NCBI GenBank assembly: GCA_029856125.1
Contig: JAHQWJ010000080.1
Coordinates: forward strand, 1-64,000
Direction: 5' to 3'
DNA: 64,000 bases
DNA from: Promethearchaeia archaeon
GTDB taxonomy: Archaea; Asgardarchaeota; Lokiarchaeia; Sigyniarchaeales; SOKP01
Part shown: positions 36,801 to 44,863 of the stretch, in pieces
How positions within the stretch are numbered: position 1 is the first letter of the stretch
How the letters are laid out: the number at the start of each line of letters is the position of its first letter
Notes under the pieces: generated by a model
Told to the model about the DNA's origin: nothing
Seen by the model: only the letters and a program-made list of their open reading frames with translations
Databases searched by the model: none
Position numbers and translations under genes: made by a program

Positions 36801-38354
36801 CTTTTCTATCCTATCGGAGTTCATCTTAATCTCTGTAGTTAGTGACGATAACATAGATTTGAAATCTGCAGACTTTGAATTAAGATTGTTCTTATCTTCT
36901 TGTAGGGTTACGATAATTTTCTCTAGATCTTGTTGATTTTCGTTCTCTTTTGAGATTTTTATATTTAAGTCATTAATTTCTTTTCTTGTTGCTTCAGCCT
37001 CACTCTTTGTATTAGCTATTGCATCTTCAATGCTTTCTGATTCTCCTTTTAATTTGCTAAGATCCAGTTCTAATTTCTGTTTTTTTTCTTCGTTTTTTTT
37101 AATATTCTTTTTCAGAATTTTAATTTGAGCTTTATTCGATGAAATACTTTGCTTTATAACGGAGATTTCTCCATTAAATCCTGTTTTTCCATCGTTTTGT
37201 TCTTTAATTTTTGCGTCAATGTCAGCTTGTTTTTGGTGTTTACTTTCTATTTCTGCTTTTGATGCTTCAATTTGACTTTCTGTATCTGCTACAACTTTCA
37301 TTTCTGATTCAATTAAAGAATCAAATGTTTGGCCTTCATCAAGAACCATCTGCAATTTTTCCAAAGTATTAATTTCTTGAGAAATTTTTTCAATTGACTT
37401 ATTTGCGAGGGTTAAAGACGTTTTATTTGAAGATTGTTGCGTTTTAAGTTGAGTGATTTTTTCAGTGATGATTTCTCTTTCTTTTTCTTTTTCAGTTATG
37501 TTTTTTTGTATATTTTCCATAACTAATGATTCTTGTTTTAAAATATCATCTTGTCTTGTTAATTTTTCTTTTAATTCTTCTAAGATTGTATTAGATTCTT
37601 CAATACTTTTTTCTAGATCATTTTCTTCCTTCCTTAATTTCTCTATCTTTAATGCTATCAATTGAGCGTTGTATAAGTCGATTTGTTCATCTAACTCTTT
37701 CCATGCCAAAGCATCATTCTTTTCTTTTTCTACTTTTTTTAATTGAGAGGAAACTTCTTTGAAAATTGCTTCAAATTGGCCTAGATCTCTTTCAGCCTTT
37801 TCTAGTTCCTTCATAGTTCCATCCTTCATTTCATCGTATTTCTGTAGGCCAATAAGATCTTCTATAAATATTCTGCGTGCTACCGGATTCATGTGAGTTA
37901 ATTCTACGATTTTCCCTTGTAGAACGAATTGATTACTTCCATCAGGATCTACATTTGCAGCTGCAAGAGCATTAAGAATCTGAGTTCTAGTAGATTTTTT
38001 GCCGTTCATTTTATATCCTCCGCCCCCTCCTCGTTGAATTGTTCGAGTAACTTCGAATGTTTCTGTTCCACCTGGGAAAATTTCCTCTGAGTTATCGAAA
38101 TATAATGTGACCGAAGCTCTGTTTGAAGGGTTTTTACCTCGGGATCCCGCAAAAATCAAATCTTCAAGACTCTTAGCTCTCATAGTTTTTTTGCTCAGTC
38201 TACCTAAAGCAAATGTTAAAGCGTCAATAATGTTAGATTTTCCTGCGCCGTTAGGGCCTACTATACAAGTAAATCCGCTCGAAAGCCTAAGAGTAACAGT
38301 TCTGTCACCGAATGATTTAAATCCGGTCATAGAAATTTTTTTGATGTAGGTCAA
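33885..38354 (-). CDS. smc: Chromosome segregation SMC ATPase, 1489 residues, no recognisable hinge
   Basis: Loader and loop-extruding ATPase of chromosome organisation. The N-terminal head has Walker A GPNGAGKSN and the NQFVLQGKIVELTHMNP region. The C-terminal head has the signature LEILSGGEKTLVALS, Walker B FYIMDEIDAALD and the ISHREE His-switch. The two coiled-coil arms are about 500 residues each, against about 320 in bacterial SMC. At the centre, where the globular hinge with its conserved glycines should be, are two similar helical segments (683-740 and 761-818) joined by an Ala/Glu/Ser-rich linker, and no hinge motif appears anywhere. The start is TTG at 38354. Operon: smc, scpA, scpB. 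Confidence 0.95.
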   Translation of the reverse strand: MTYIKKISMTGFKSFGDRTVTLRLSSGFTCIVGPNGAGKSNIIDALTFALGRLSKKTMRAKSLEDLIFAGSRGKNPSNRASVTLYFDNSEEIFPGGTETFEVTRTIQRGGGGGYKMNGKKSTRTQILNALAAANVDPDGSNQFVLQGKIVELTHMNPVARRIFIEDLIGLQKYDEMKDGTMKELEKAERDLGQFEAIFKEVSSQLKKVEKEKNDALAWKELDEQIDLYNAQLIALKIEKLRKEENDLEKSIEESNTILEELKEKLTRQDDILKQESLVMENIQKNITEKEKEREIITEKITQLKTQQSSNKTSLTLANKSIEKISQEINTLEKLQMVLDEGQTFDSLIESEMKVVADTESQIEASKAEIESKHQKQADIDAKIKEQNDGKTGFNGEISVIKQSISSNKAQIKILKKNIKKNEEKKQKLELDLSKLKGESESIEDAIANTKSEAEATRKEINDLNIKISKENENQQDLEKIIVTLQEDKNNLNSKSADFKSMLSSLTTEIKMNSDRIEKLNVDKIKTEEKIKELSKGKDTEEALKELLREKDTLTNELNSYRQQLKDEDSIYRKNEQELELLLMKQDSIESEINDNRTKIDNINTRLNLLKKESTNLEREKQDLELKSSTLNANLTKNSSESEGLNKRKDNIQRRIGELTTEKNNLLAKIENTEKEYERNTEDITGILQILNMLTQNINISVESIKSNIQQSNAEAIETSGVNFKQFVLDIIDIMKTVEDVSSEAEAEAEQKSEVAEMSETLKSILQTLTLFTENVDTTIDQLIDSVKESADVEIQQSTSTFDSFVQDLMEILENVYLSLRKLTMSKSQEQYKQLEEITENIASQTLDLNQIEKDLTRINTQEKHDSDDLSVTNKRLEEVNKRITELVGKIEKSEAEVKQRNTVIGEKQKENFNEEINNVKQLKEDYWDKVSTIKKNIEIKQQGLDDLHKKLQELQGIQNFYEKIIDIENNIQELNSNIENKKNIIINTEENITNLNLEQEALTVKIDSQILEKNKFWENTEKLRTHIGNQNKKLESTMDNLRALENVMMVINSIEELTKENLEANANIKQCAQDMEGFNTQVDEVQKKVNEIQLVIDALREDKNKELEAQKKVQKELNKFNKDLQKIQAKLNELNKNKEREQKIISLNQDIKETEKQIELIVKDIENIETDLKQEEDKKNVKQEEINKQIQGKDISWQKQKNYQKLINDLRSDLSMENAKLNNFESKKIITTDQIETFYQRSKDYGALPVVTDELSESGLQSDISTATNKKKALEPVNLKAITQYDTIKERFDEIDMRRQTIQRERKAILDAIEKIELEKTRTFMKAYHEINREFARIFQKLSPGGSAKMILDRPDKPFEGGCSIEARPRGKRISSLEILSGGEKTLVALSFIFAVQEFYPAPFYIMDEIDAALDGPNVHRVSMVIKEFARQAQFLVISHREENIVNADRIYGVSMQQSGITDIFSVDLEEEAKRLLELPDVPPTIEEN

Positions 38355-38471
38355 TTTTGAATCGCCATTTCATTCATTCTTTTATAAAATAAAGTATGAT
38401 TTCATCTATTTATATACTCGGGATATGAATGTTAGGATTCTTGTTTTTAATATTTTTTAAAATAAAAAAAA

Positions 38472-39656
38472 TTAGTGTTTGGTGAAAATAGCATCCATGA
38501 TAGGCTTTAGTTGCTTTGGGTTTATAACCATAAAGTAGTAATCGTAATTCAAGACATTGTCGTTAAAGTATCGAAAATTATTTATATCATTTTTTTTTGA
38601 AGCGTTTAATATCCCGATATTGCGTAAATTAACGATTAAATGCTTAAATTCCTCTATATCCTTTGTATAATCTAATGATTCACATGTTACATGATACAAT
38701 TCTCTTAATTCCCCGATAGTTATATAAAGATTTGCTTTTTTTAGAAAATAATTAGATAAATTATCCAGAAAAATCAGGTTTAACAGATCTGATTCTGAGA
38801 TATAGCTTATCATACTAAATTCATCTGTAATTTGAAGCGTGTCAAATTGGCTTTGAAGAATATCATAAATCTCGAACTTTTTTAAAGTCATTTTTTGATT
38901 TAAAACAGGATAAAGCTCTCTCAAAATTTCAATACCTTTTCCTGGAACAGGTACGTGGTGCTCGAAAATTAAATCAGTAATTAAATCTATTAACTCTTTA
39001 TCGATTTCATTGAAGAACGCCAAAGAAATTCTTTGCTTTATAATATCGTTAAGCTCGGAGAATGAAAAGTAGTCTAATTTCTTTTTAAAGTCAAATTCGC
39101 TCAAAATCTCCAGGATTGACGATCTTAATACTTGATTACCAGTAGATATTACGTTAATTTTGTTTTCTTTGCCGTATTTTAAAAATTTTCTAAAAGTCTC
39201 TGGTTGTATGTGTTCAATATTATTAAACACTAGAGTTATATTATGATCTACTTTTCTACATACAAGCTTAAACAAGTTCCATAAATCCAAGATAGAAGAA
39301 TTTAGAAACGAATTATAATCAAAATTGATGTTCTTTTTCCTTCCAACTTCAGCTATTAACGAAACTAATATCTCTTCCACAGTTTTTTCAGCGCAATCAA
39401 TTTGGATTTTTATAAGTTCAGTATTTAAAGTAGAAATATCGTTCAAGACCTTGTTTACAATAACTTTTTTCCCAATTCCTTGTAAACCAGAAAATAATAT
39501 ATTTAGTTGAAATTCATCTAGTATTGAATCTTTAAGAATTGAATAAAGCGATTTTTCTTCTGATTTTCGATGTAATATTTTAGGGGGGATATATGATTGA
39601 TCAAATAACGCTCTTGGACCAACGAATTCACTATTTATCCTTTGTGGAGAAATCAT
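38472..39656 (-). CDS. Degenerate Orc1/Cdc6-type replication initiator
   Basis: A 394-residue homologue of the archaeal origin-binding AAA+ protein. The N-terminal YIPPKILHRKSEEKSLYSIL matches the family box. Walker A is GLQGIGKK (57-64), where the Ser/Thr that binds Mg is Lys. Walker B is TLVFNNIEHI, with Asn-Asn (145-146) for Asp-Glu. These changes predict no ATP hydrolysis. The lid region GKGIEILRELYPV and a C-terminal winged helix (about 290-390) remain. It may be a DNA-binding or regulatory paralogue. It lies directly upstream of smc on the same strand, 117 bp away. Confidence 0.8.
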   Translation of the reverse strand: MISPQRINSEFVGPRALFDQSYIPPKILHRKSEEKSLYSILKDSILDEFQLNILFSGLQGIGKKVIVNKVLNDISTLNTELIKIQIDCAEKTVEEILVSLIAEVGRKKNINFDYNSFLNSSILDLWNLFKLVCRKVDHNITLVFNNIEHIQPETFRKFLKYGKENKINVISTGNQVLRSSILEILSEFDFKKKLDYFSFSELNDIIKQRISLAFFNEIDKELIDLITDLIFEHHVPVPGKGIEILRELYPVLNQKMTLKKFEIYDILQSQFDTLQITDEFSMISYISESDLLNLIFLDNLSNYFLKKANLYITIGELRELYHVTCESLDYTKDIEEFKHLIVNLRNIGILNASKKNDINNFRYFNDNVLNYDYYFMVINPKQLKPIMDAIFTKH

Positions 39657-39743
39657 TTTATTTTTTATTTTTTATTTTTTATTATTAGTTTAAAAATTTA
39701 TATTTAAACCCCCCGGGAGATGGGTCATTGGATCTAAAACTGC

Positions 39744-39759
39744 TCAAATTTAAATTTGA
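39744..39759. repeat. Perfect 16-bp palindrome upstream of the Orc1/Cdc6 gene
   Basis: TCAAATTTAAATTTGA reads the same on both strands. It lies about 90 bp upstream of the initiator gene in a 167-bp spacer that also holds a GC island (CCCCCCGGGAG at 39709-39719) and long T/A runs. It could be an operator or part of an origin; neither is shown. Confidence 0.5.
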
Positions 39760-39823
39760 AATTCACTCTGCAAATTGATAAAAAATTAGAACCAATTTTA
39801 AGAAAAGTTTATGTCTTTCTTAT

Positions 39824-40639
39824 TTAATTAGTTTTTCTTATGATAATTTCATTTTTTTCTATAACTTCTTTAAATCTCAATTTTCTCAGTTTTTTTGGAA
39901 ATGCTAAATCAATCTCATCATATATGTATCCACTCGAATCAATGGGGCCTTCAATTACCCTTAGTTTTGAAGGTGATATAAAATCTTTTTCAAACGATAT
40001 TATTTTACTATTTCCTGGGAATTTCCTTTTCATTATAGTTCCAAAAGTGTTACATGCTACAACTGGTATCCTATTTTCTAGAGCTCGAGTTTTTAAATAT
40101 GTTTTCCAATTTAACATCCCCTCTACACTGATTTGCGTAGGAGAAAACAATAAATCAGCCCCGCTTTCTGCAGCTAACCTAGGGGTTTCAAAAAACGCCA
40201 TGTCAAAACAAATTAAAATTGTAAAACTGATTTTTTTAAATGAAAAAACTATTAATTCTTTACCTGGTTCAAAGTTAAGCTTTTCATATGAATAAAGGTG
40301 TATTTTATCTTGTCTATAAATCTCATCTCCATTATTATCAAAGAAATAGCTAGTGATTCTCGGTTTAACCGTATCTTTTCTTTTTTCCCACAGAGCTCCT
40401 GATATTATACCTATTCCGTATTCTTTTGCTAAATTTTTTATAAATTTATAAGTACTTCCCCTTTCTTTTTGAATGTTAAGTTCTTTTTCATTAATAGGTG
40501 ATATCCATCTTTCTGGTAAACATATAATATCACAATTATTGTGGTGTTTAATAAGAGAATTCAATATTTTTTCAACTTCAGAATAACTTTTATCTATTTT
40601 GGGTAAAATTTCTGGTTGAATACAAGCAAGACGTATCAT
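39824..40639 (-). CDS. Carbon-nitrogen hydrolase (nitrilase superfamily)
   Basis: An amidase- or nitrilase-like enzyme hydrolysing a non-peptide C-N bond. The Glu-Lys-Cys triad is complete: Glu43 in CLPERW, Lys112 in RQDKIHLYSYEK and Cys144 in ILICFDMAF. At 271 residues it is normal length. The ATG overlaps the stop of the HAD gene by one base (TAATG), so the two are translationally coupled. The substrate is not predictable; omega-amidase or N-carbamoyl amide roles are possible. Confidence 0.9.
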   Translation of the reverse strand: MIRLACIQPEILPKIDKSYSEVEKILNSLIKHHNNCDIICLPERWISPINEKELNIQKERGSTYKFIKNLAKEYGIGIISGALWEKRKDTVKPRITSYFFDNNGDEIYRQDKIHLYSYEKLNFEPGKELIVFSFKKISFTILICFDMAFFETPRLAAESGADLLFSPTQISVEGMLNWKTYLKTRALENRIPVVACNTFGTIMKRKFPGNSKIISFEKDFISPSKLRVIEGPIDSSGYIYDEIDLAFPKKLRKLRFKEVIEKNEIIIRKTN

Positions 40640-41394
40640 TAGGCTTTTCCGATATAAAATTTTTTATTTATTTCATTGATAATATTAAAAAGTTCGTCTA
40701 GCCTTGAAATTTCATAATCAGGTTTGTTTTCCTCAGAAATGGTTTCACCTGTAACATGGATATCATATTTTCCACCACGATGTATGTAAACGCTATGGAT
40801 TTTATTAGATTTAGCAGGTATTATATCTTTGTATAGGTTATCTCCAACATAAAGTGTTTCGTGTCCCTTTACCTTAAATTTCTTTAAACAATAAGAAAAT
40901 AGTTCAGGATTTGGTTTTCTAATTCCAATTTCGTCAGATATTACGACTAAATCAATTAAATCGTCTATTCCAAGGCGTAAAATCTTCTCATATTGTTTGA
41001 TAGGAATTCCATCCGTTATAATAGCAGTTTTAATTGAAGATTTTTTAAGTTTTTCCAAGCAGTTTAAAACATCATCGTAAAGTTGAATATGCTTAATTTT
41101 TTGACTATGGTAAGCCATTACCGCTACTGTGATATATCTAATTTGCTCATTAAAATTTATCGCGTAATTTTCATGCTGGTTTAATCTCCTAATAAAGTAA
41201 TTGTAGTGCTTTGAAGAATTAGAACCATATTCAGCGACGATTTCTTGGATTAAGATCAAGGCTTTTTGCCTCTTAATTTTTAAACCTAAGCTTATCATCG
41301 CATCTATACCCTTAATTCTTGCTCTTTGAGAAAGACCTGTTGAATCGAAAAGGCAGTCATCGAGGTCGAATCCTACAAGTTTTATAGGGCACAT
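40639..41394 (-). CDS. HAD-superfamily hydrolase
   Basis: A haloacid dehalogenase-fold phosphatase of 251 residues. Motif I is FDLDDCLFDSTG (nucleophile and acid Asp), motif II IITDGIP, the lysine of motif III is in ISDEIGIRKPNPELF, and motif IV is YVGDNLYKDI. The long helical cap between motifs I and II (about 20-105) fits the C1-capped phosphoglycolate phosphatase/pyrimidine nucleotidase group. Coupled to the nitrilase-family gene and divergent from the longin gene. Substrate unknown. Confidence 0.88.
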   Translation of the reverse strand: MCPIKLVGFDLDDCLFDSTGLSQRARIKGIDAMISLGLKIKRQKALILIQEIVAEYGSNSSKHYNYFIRRLNQHENYAINFNEQIRYITVAVMAYHSQKIKHIQLYDDVLNCLEKLKKSSIKTAIITDGIPIKQYEKILRLGIDDLIDLVVISDEIGIRKPNPELFSYCLKKFKVKGHETLYVGDNLYKDIIPAKSNKIHSVYIHRGGKYDIHVTGETISEENKPDYEISRLDELFNIINEINKKFYIGKA

Positions 41395-41544
41395 AAGCTC
41401 TTAGGAAAAACCTTAAATTACATTTAATTGAAATAAATTTATTTATTTTTACGAATATATAACCTTTAATATTAATTTATTCTATGTAAAACTGAAATTA
41501 GTTTGAAGAGATTTTTAAAACTATATATAACGGAGATTCGTTAA

Positions 41545-42705
41545 TTGAAACCAATTGTCGCATTATCTTATTTTCATCGAAAGATTGGTCCACTAGTGTT
41601 TTATTCATATCCTGAAAATATGCTAGGTGAACAACTTTCAACGAGAATAGCGAATATAATGGATCAAACAGTAAGCGAAGGATTTTTTACTCATTCTTTT
41701 GAACAAAATATCTCAAACAACTATTATTTTGAAATTCATTCTGATTGGGCTCGTGGAAATAAGGAAATGTTAATGGTCTCTATAATTTTTGATCAACAAA
41801 TAAATTTGGAAATAGAGCAAAATGTAAACATCTTATGCACTGAATTTCTTGAAAAATTGCTCTCTAATGAGGAAATTTTCACTGCGTTTTATGTAAATGA
41901 TATAAATAATTTTGAGGAACAAGACAAAGACCTTATCTATAAAAACAATTCTTTAATAAAATTATGGGTTAAGGAATTATATTGGGCAGCACTTGAAGAT
42001 ACAAGAGAAAAAAGCGAGGAAGAGAAGATTGCCACATTATTAAATAAAAGACATGTTTTTTTAATGTTAAAGAAACTTTCAAAAGGCCCAATTGCTTTAG
42101 ATGGATTAAGAGAATGGTATAACACCGCGTTTCCAAAATTAGATTTTAAAGAGTTAATCGACACTTTAGTCTCCAAACAGTTTATTTTCATAAATCAAAT
42201 TGGGATTGTAGAAAAGTACGTGTTATTATTGAAGGAAGTTAATGCTGAAAGAATACCCCCCGATAGCGTAATTGAATATATTGATGAAAATCCCGATTTA
42301 ATTGAACTTGAACTAATTGAATTATTACTTCCAAAAGTACAAGAGTATTTTAGTATTTATGAAAATAAAAATCAAAAAGAATTGGAGGAAGATACATTCG
42401 CTTTATTTCAAATTGTTTCTGATCCAAAAAAATACAATCTGCTATCAGAATTAAGAAATGGGCTAATTTCAAAAGATAAATTACCAAAATTAGTCTCAAA
42501 AAGAGCACTTGACCACCTCAACTCTTCATTGTCCTTCCTAAAAAAATATGATGTAATTGAAGAATTAAAATATAAAGACGAACGATATATTTTTTTAAAA
42601 ACTGATATTCAGATCAGTACGGCCTTTCCCGAGTATTTGAGAAAATCGTTGCCTCAGGAATCTAAGCCAGTAATTGCAAAAAAGTATAAACCAAAAGGAG
42701 ATTAG
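41545..42705 (+). CDS. Probable longin-domain protein with C-terminal winged helices
   Basis: A 386-residue protein started by TTG at 41545, after GGAG at 41532-41535. The N-terminal MKPIVALSYFHRKIGPLVFY SYPEN-type strand pattern, the 'GP' turn and the following amphipathic helix to about residue 120 resemble longin/roadblock folds that in Asgard archaea and eukaryotes bind small GTPases. Residues 165-235 and 290-365 look like winged-helix units (HVFLMLKKLSKGPIALDGLR; LNSSLSFLKKYDVIEELK). Followed after six bases by another small winged-helix gene. A role linking GTPase signalling or trafficking is inferred from the fold only. Confidence 0.6.
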   Translation: MKPIVALSYFHRKIGPLVFYSYPENMLGEQLSTRIANIMDQTVSEGFFTHSFEQNISNNYYFEIHSDWARGNKEMLMVSIIFDQQINLEIEQNVNILCTEFLEKLLSNEEIFTAFYVNDINNFEEQDKDLIYKNNSLIKLWVKELYWAALEDTREKSEEEKIATLLNKRHVFLMLKKLSKGPIALDGLREWYNTAFPKLDFKELIDTLVSKQFIFINQIGIVEKYVLLLKEVNAERIPPDSVIEYIDENPDLIELELIELLLPKVQEYFSIYENKNQKELEEDTFALFQIVSDPKKYNLLSELRNGLISKDKLPKLVSKRALDHLNSSLSFLKKYDVIEELKYKDERYIFLKTDIQISTAFPEYLRKSLPQESKPVIAKKYKPKGD

Positions 42706-42711
42706 GATTCT

Positions 42712-42963
42712 ATGAGTAAGGAGGAAGAATCTCTTCAAGATTTAAAATGCTTACTTGGGAACATGGGTATTGAAATATTTTTCGCAATCGAAAAGGGAGC
42801 AAAAGATTATGAAAGTATGAAATTATTCTCAGGATTACCAATGGCTTGCATTAAAGGACGGGTACCGGTTCTCCTCGAATTAAAACTCGTAAAAAAAGAT
42901 ATCGAGGGTTATATTTTAACGAAAAAGGGTTTGAGCTTTAAGAAAAAGATCGAAAACGATTAA
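42712..42963 (+). CDS. Small winged-helix DNA-binding-like protein
   Basis: An 83-residue protein with a single helix-turn-helix core, EIFFAIEKGAKDYESMKLFS then CIKGRVPVLLELKLVKKDIE and a beta wing GYILTKKGLSFKKKI. This is the ArsR/MarR-like winged-helix layout, with 'LELKLVKKD...GYILTKKG' as the wing. It has its own GGAGAT ribosome-binding site overlapping the end of the longin gene. It may be a local transcription regulator or a protein-binding partner of the longin protein. Confidence 0.65.
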   Translation: MSKEEESLQDLKCLLGNMGIEIFFAIEKGAKDYESMKLFSGLPMACIKGRVPVLLELKLVKKDIEGYILTKKGLSFKKKIEND

Positions 42964-42973
42964 TCAATAAATT

Positions 42974-43050
42974 TAAATTTCAGTTTGGGGCGACAGCGTC
43001 ATCGCTTTGAGCAAAGCTCTTTCGATTGTCATAAGTTCATCATTAATTTA
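42974..43050 (-). ncRNA. Candidate C/D-box sRNA (2'-O-methylation guide)
   Basis: On the minus strand the sequence reads terminal stem TAAATT, C box ATGATGA (43043-43037), a spacer, a D'-like CTCA, C' box CGATGA, a guide-like CTGTCGCCCCAAA, D box CTGA (42983-42980) and the closing stem AATTTA. The six terminal base pairs are perfect, with one unpaired A, as expected around a kink-turn. It lies in the space between convergent genes, clear of both. The guide 5' of the D box would pair with a target containing TTTGGGGCGACAG; the target was not identified. Confidence 0.65.
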
Positions 43051-43063
43051 AATTCTTATTTCT

Positions 43064-43609
43064 TTATAATTCACCGTCAGTTAAATTTTTTTTCCTAGGG
43101 AATTTCCTTTCGTAATATCCTGGCGTTTTTAAACCACCAGATTCAAGAATTAATTCTTTTAATCCCCCCTCTTCCTTTAAACGGTTTTTTATTCTGTGAT
43201 AATCCATGGGACTTAATTTTTTTTGTTCTAAAAGAAAGTCCAATATTTTTAAAGCATCCTTGGTTTCTGTGCATCTTCTGAGGAAGTCAATAACTCTAGG
43301 ATTTTTTAAATCTTCGCAATAGGGTTCTTTTGGAAGCCCTAGAATCTCTGCTTGTTCCGGCTCGATATCATCACCCACTCCTTCGATCTTGAGAGTTTTT
43401 TTTTTAACAGATAATTCATGCATTAATTGAGGGAATTGAGCCTCTAAATCGCTTTTATCGTATGAAAGGTTCAATCCCTCTTCATCGCTAATTTCAAGGT
43501 TTTTCTTCAATTTAATTTCTAGAGTATTTTTCACTTTGTTTTCTTCTTCTTTTTCTTTCATTTCCTTATTTGCTATTTTATTTTTTCTGATATTTTTCTT
43601 ATTTTCCAT
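43064..43609 (-). CDS. Conserved archaeal protein of unknown function (DUF2095-like)
   Basis: A 181-residue soluble protein. Residues 1-45 are a Lys/Glu-rich disordered tail. The conserved-looking core includes LEAQFPQLMHELSVKKKTLK, PYCEDLKNPRVIDFLRRC and LLEQKKLSPMDYHRIKNRLK EEGG-type helices. The first of these recalls archaeal DUF2095 proteins from memory; I cannot verify it. It is convergent with the winged-helix gene and divergent from the L15e gene. No catalytic motif visible. Confidence 0.6.
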   Translation of the reverse strand: MENKKNIRKNKIANKEMKEKEEENKVKNTLEIKLKKNLEISDEEGLNLSYDKSDLEAQFPQLMHELSVKKKTLKIEGVGDDIEPEQAEILGLPKEPYCEDLKNPRVIDFLRRCTETKDALKILDFLLEQKKLSPMDYHRIKNRLKEEGGLKELILESGGLKTPGYYERKFPRKKNLTDGEL

Positions 43610-43763
43610 GTTCCAAGTGATAACACATTCAAGGTTGTATTAGGTATAATTATAAATTTAAAACTATAAAATTATCGACAATCATATAAAAAGATGAAAT
43701 AATAAAATTAATTAATTTTCCATTATTTCAACATTTATTATACTATTGGAGTTTGCTTAAATC

Positions 43764-44348
43764 TTGAAGTCTGGATATAGTTATGTGAAAGATACATTCG
43801 AAAAACACGAAACTGGATATCAAACTAATCACTGGAATAGAGGAATTGAATATAGAAAAGGAAAGTCTATCGAACGAGTTGAAAAACCGACTAAATTGCA
43901 TAGAGCACGTACTTTAGGGTATAAGGCAAAACAAGGATATGTGGTTGTTCGAGCTAGAATCCGAAAAGGTGGGATGCATAAAGTTAGACCTAAAAGAGGG
44001 AGAAAACCTCGAGCAATGGGTGTTTCTAAGTACACAACTGGTAAAAATTTACAATGGGTAGCTGAAGAACGCGTACAGCGAAAATATCCAAATTTAGAGG
44101 TTCTGAATAGCTATAAAGTATATGCCGATGGAAGGAATTGGTACTACGAAGTTATTATGGTGGACAAGAATCATCCAGTTATTAAATCAGACCCAAAAAT
44201 TAATTGGATTTGCGAACCTCAACACACAAGAAGAGTAACTCGTGGTTTATCTGCTTCTGGAAAGAAAGCACGTGGATTAAATAAGAAGGGATGGGGTTCT
44301 GAAAAAACTCGACCAAGCTTAGGTGCTAATAAGGGGCGTGGCAAGTAA
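43764..44348 (+). CDS. rpl15e: Large-subunit ribosomal protein L15e
   Basis: The archaeal-eukaryotic ribosomal protein L15e of the 50S subunit. 194 residues, highly basic, with the family signatures KLHRARTLGYKAKQGYVVVR, KGGMHKVRPKRGRKP and RNWYYEVIMVDKNHP, ending in the Gly/Lys/Arg-rich RGLNKKGWGSEKTRPS region. The start is TTG at 43764. In many archaea L15e lies next to RNase P or exosome genes. Here it stands alone between a DUF gene and a gene remnant, while the RNase P pair is 16 kb away. Confidence 0.97.
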   Translation: MKSGYSYVKDTFEKHETGYQTNHWNRGIEYRKGKSIERVEKPTKLHRARTLGYKAKQGYVVVRARIRKGGMHKVRPKRGRKPRAMGVSKYTTGKNLQWVAEERVQRKYPNLEVLNSYKVYADGRNWYYEVIMVDKNHPVIKSDPKINWICEPQHTRRVTRGLSASGKKARGLNKKGWGSEKTRPSLGANKGRGK

Positions 44349-44456
44349 CTTTTAATTTTAACACTTACTCCTCTTAAAAAAGTTCTAATTTTTACTTCAA
44401 AACTTTAATAATTATAGGAAACTTTGATATTTTGATCTAATTTTTCTGATGAAATC

Positions 44457-44663
44457 TTGAGATTGTTCAATATGGAGCTAGATAATTTTGCTAGAGATTA
44501 TATTTTTTTAGGATTGCGGATCAACAAACATATCAATGGATATGTTGAACATTATTATGGTCCTCCCAAAAAAAAAAGAATGATGGTTTCTCATCAAGAG
44601 AAACTTACGGAACTGCATCTCCTGCGTGTGGCATGTTTGTTTTCACCATATACATTACTTTAA
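44457..44663 (+). pseudogene. Probable remnant of a larger protein (N-terminal fragment)
   Basis: A 68-codon frame whose first 40 residues (NFARDYIFLGLRINKHINGY then VEHYYGPP) look like the N-terminus of a larger family, where 'vrlgL.l.r.ipGfVdaYyGP' opens a protein several hundred residues long. Similarity ends at a run of ten adenines (44571-44580), the kind of tract where a frameshift occurs, and the sequence after it is short and unlike protein in all three frames. Read as a decayed gene. It could instead be a real short protein. Confidence 0.35.
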
Positions 44664-44863
44664 AAATCTAATTACTTACAATAAAAATTCAAAAAAGACA
44701 TATTAAAACAACACCATTTTTACTGAAATAATATTAAGTGAGAAGTAATTAATACCACAAAGTTATCCCTTGTCTTATCTACTTAGTAATAAAAGTAAAA
44801 TTTTAATTAATTGCAAATTATTTAATTATATTAAAACAAAATAATATATTTTTTTAGAACTCA

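Noticed and set aside
41521..41531. TATATATA run as promoter of the longin gene
   Set aside because: It lies only about 20 bases from the TTG start, with a GGAG between, so it is too close to be that gene's TATA box unless the start is further downstream.
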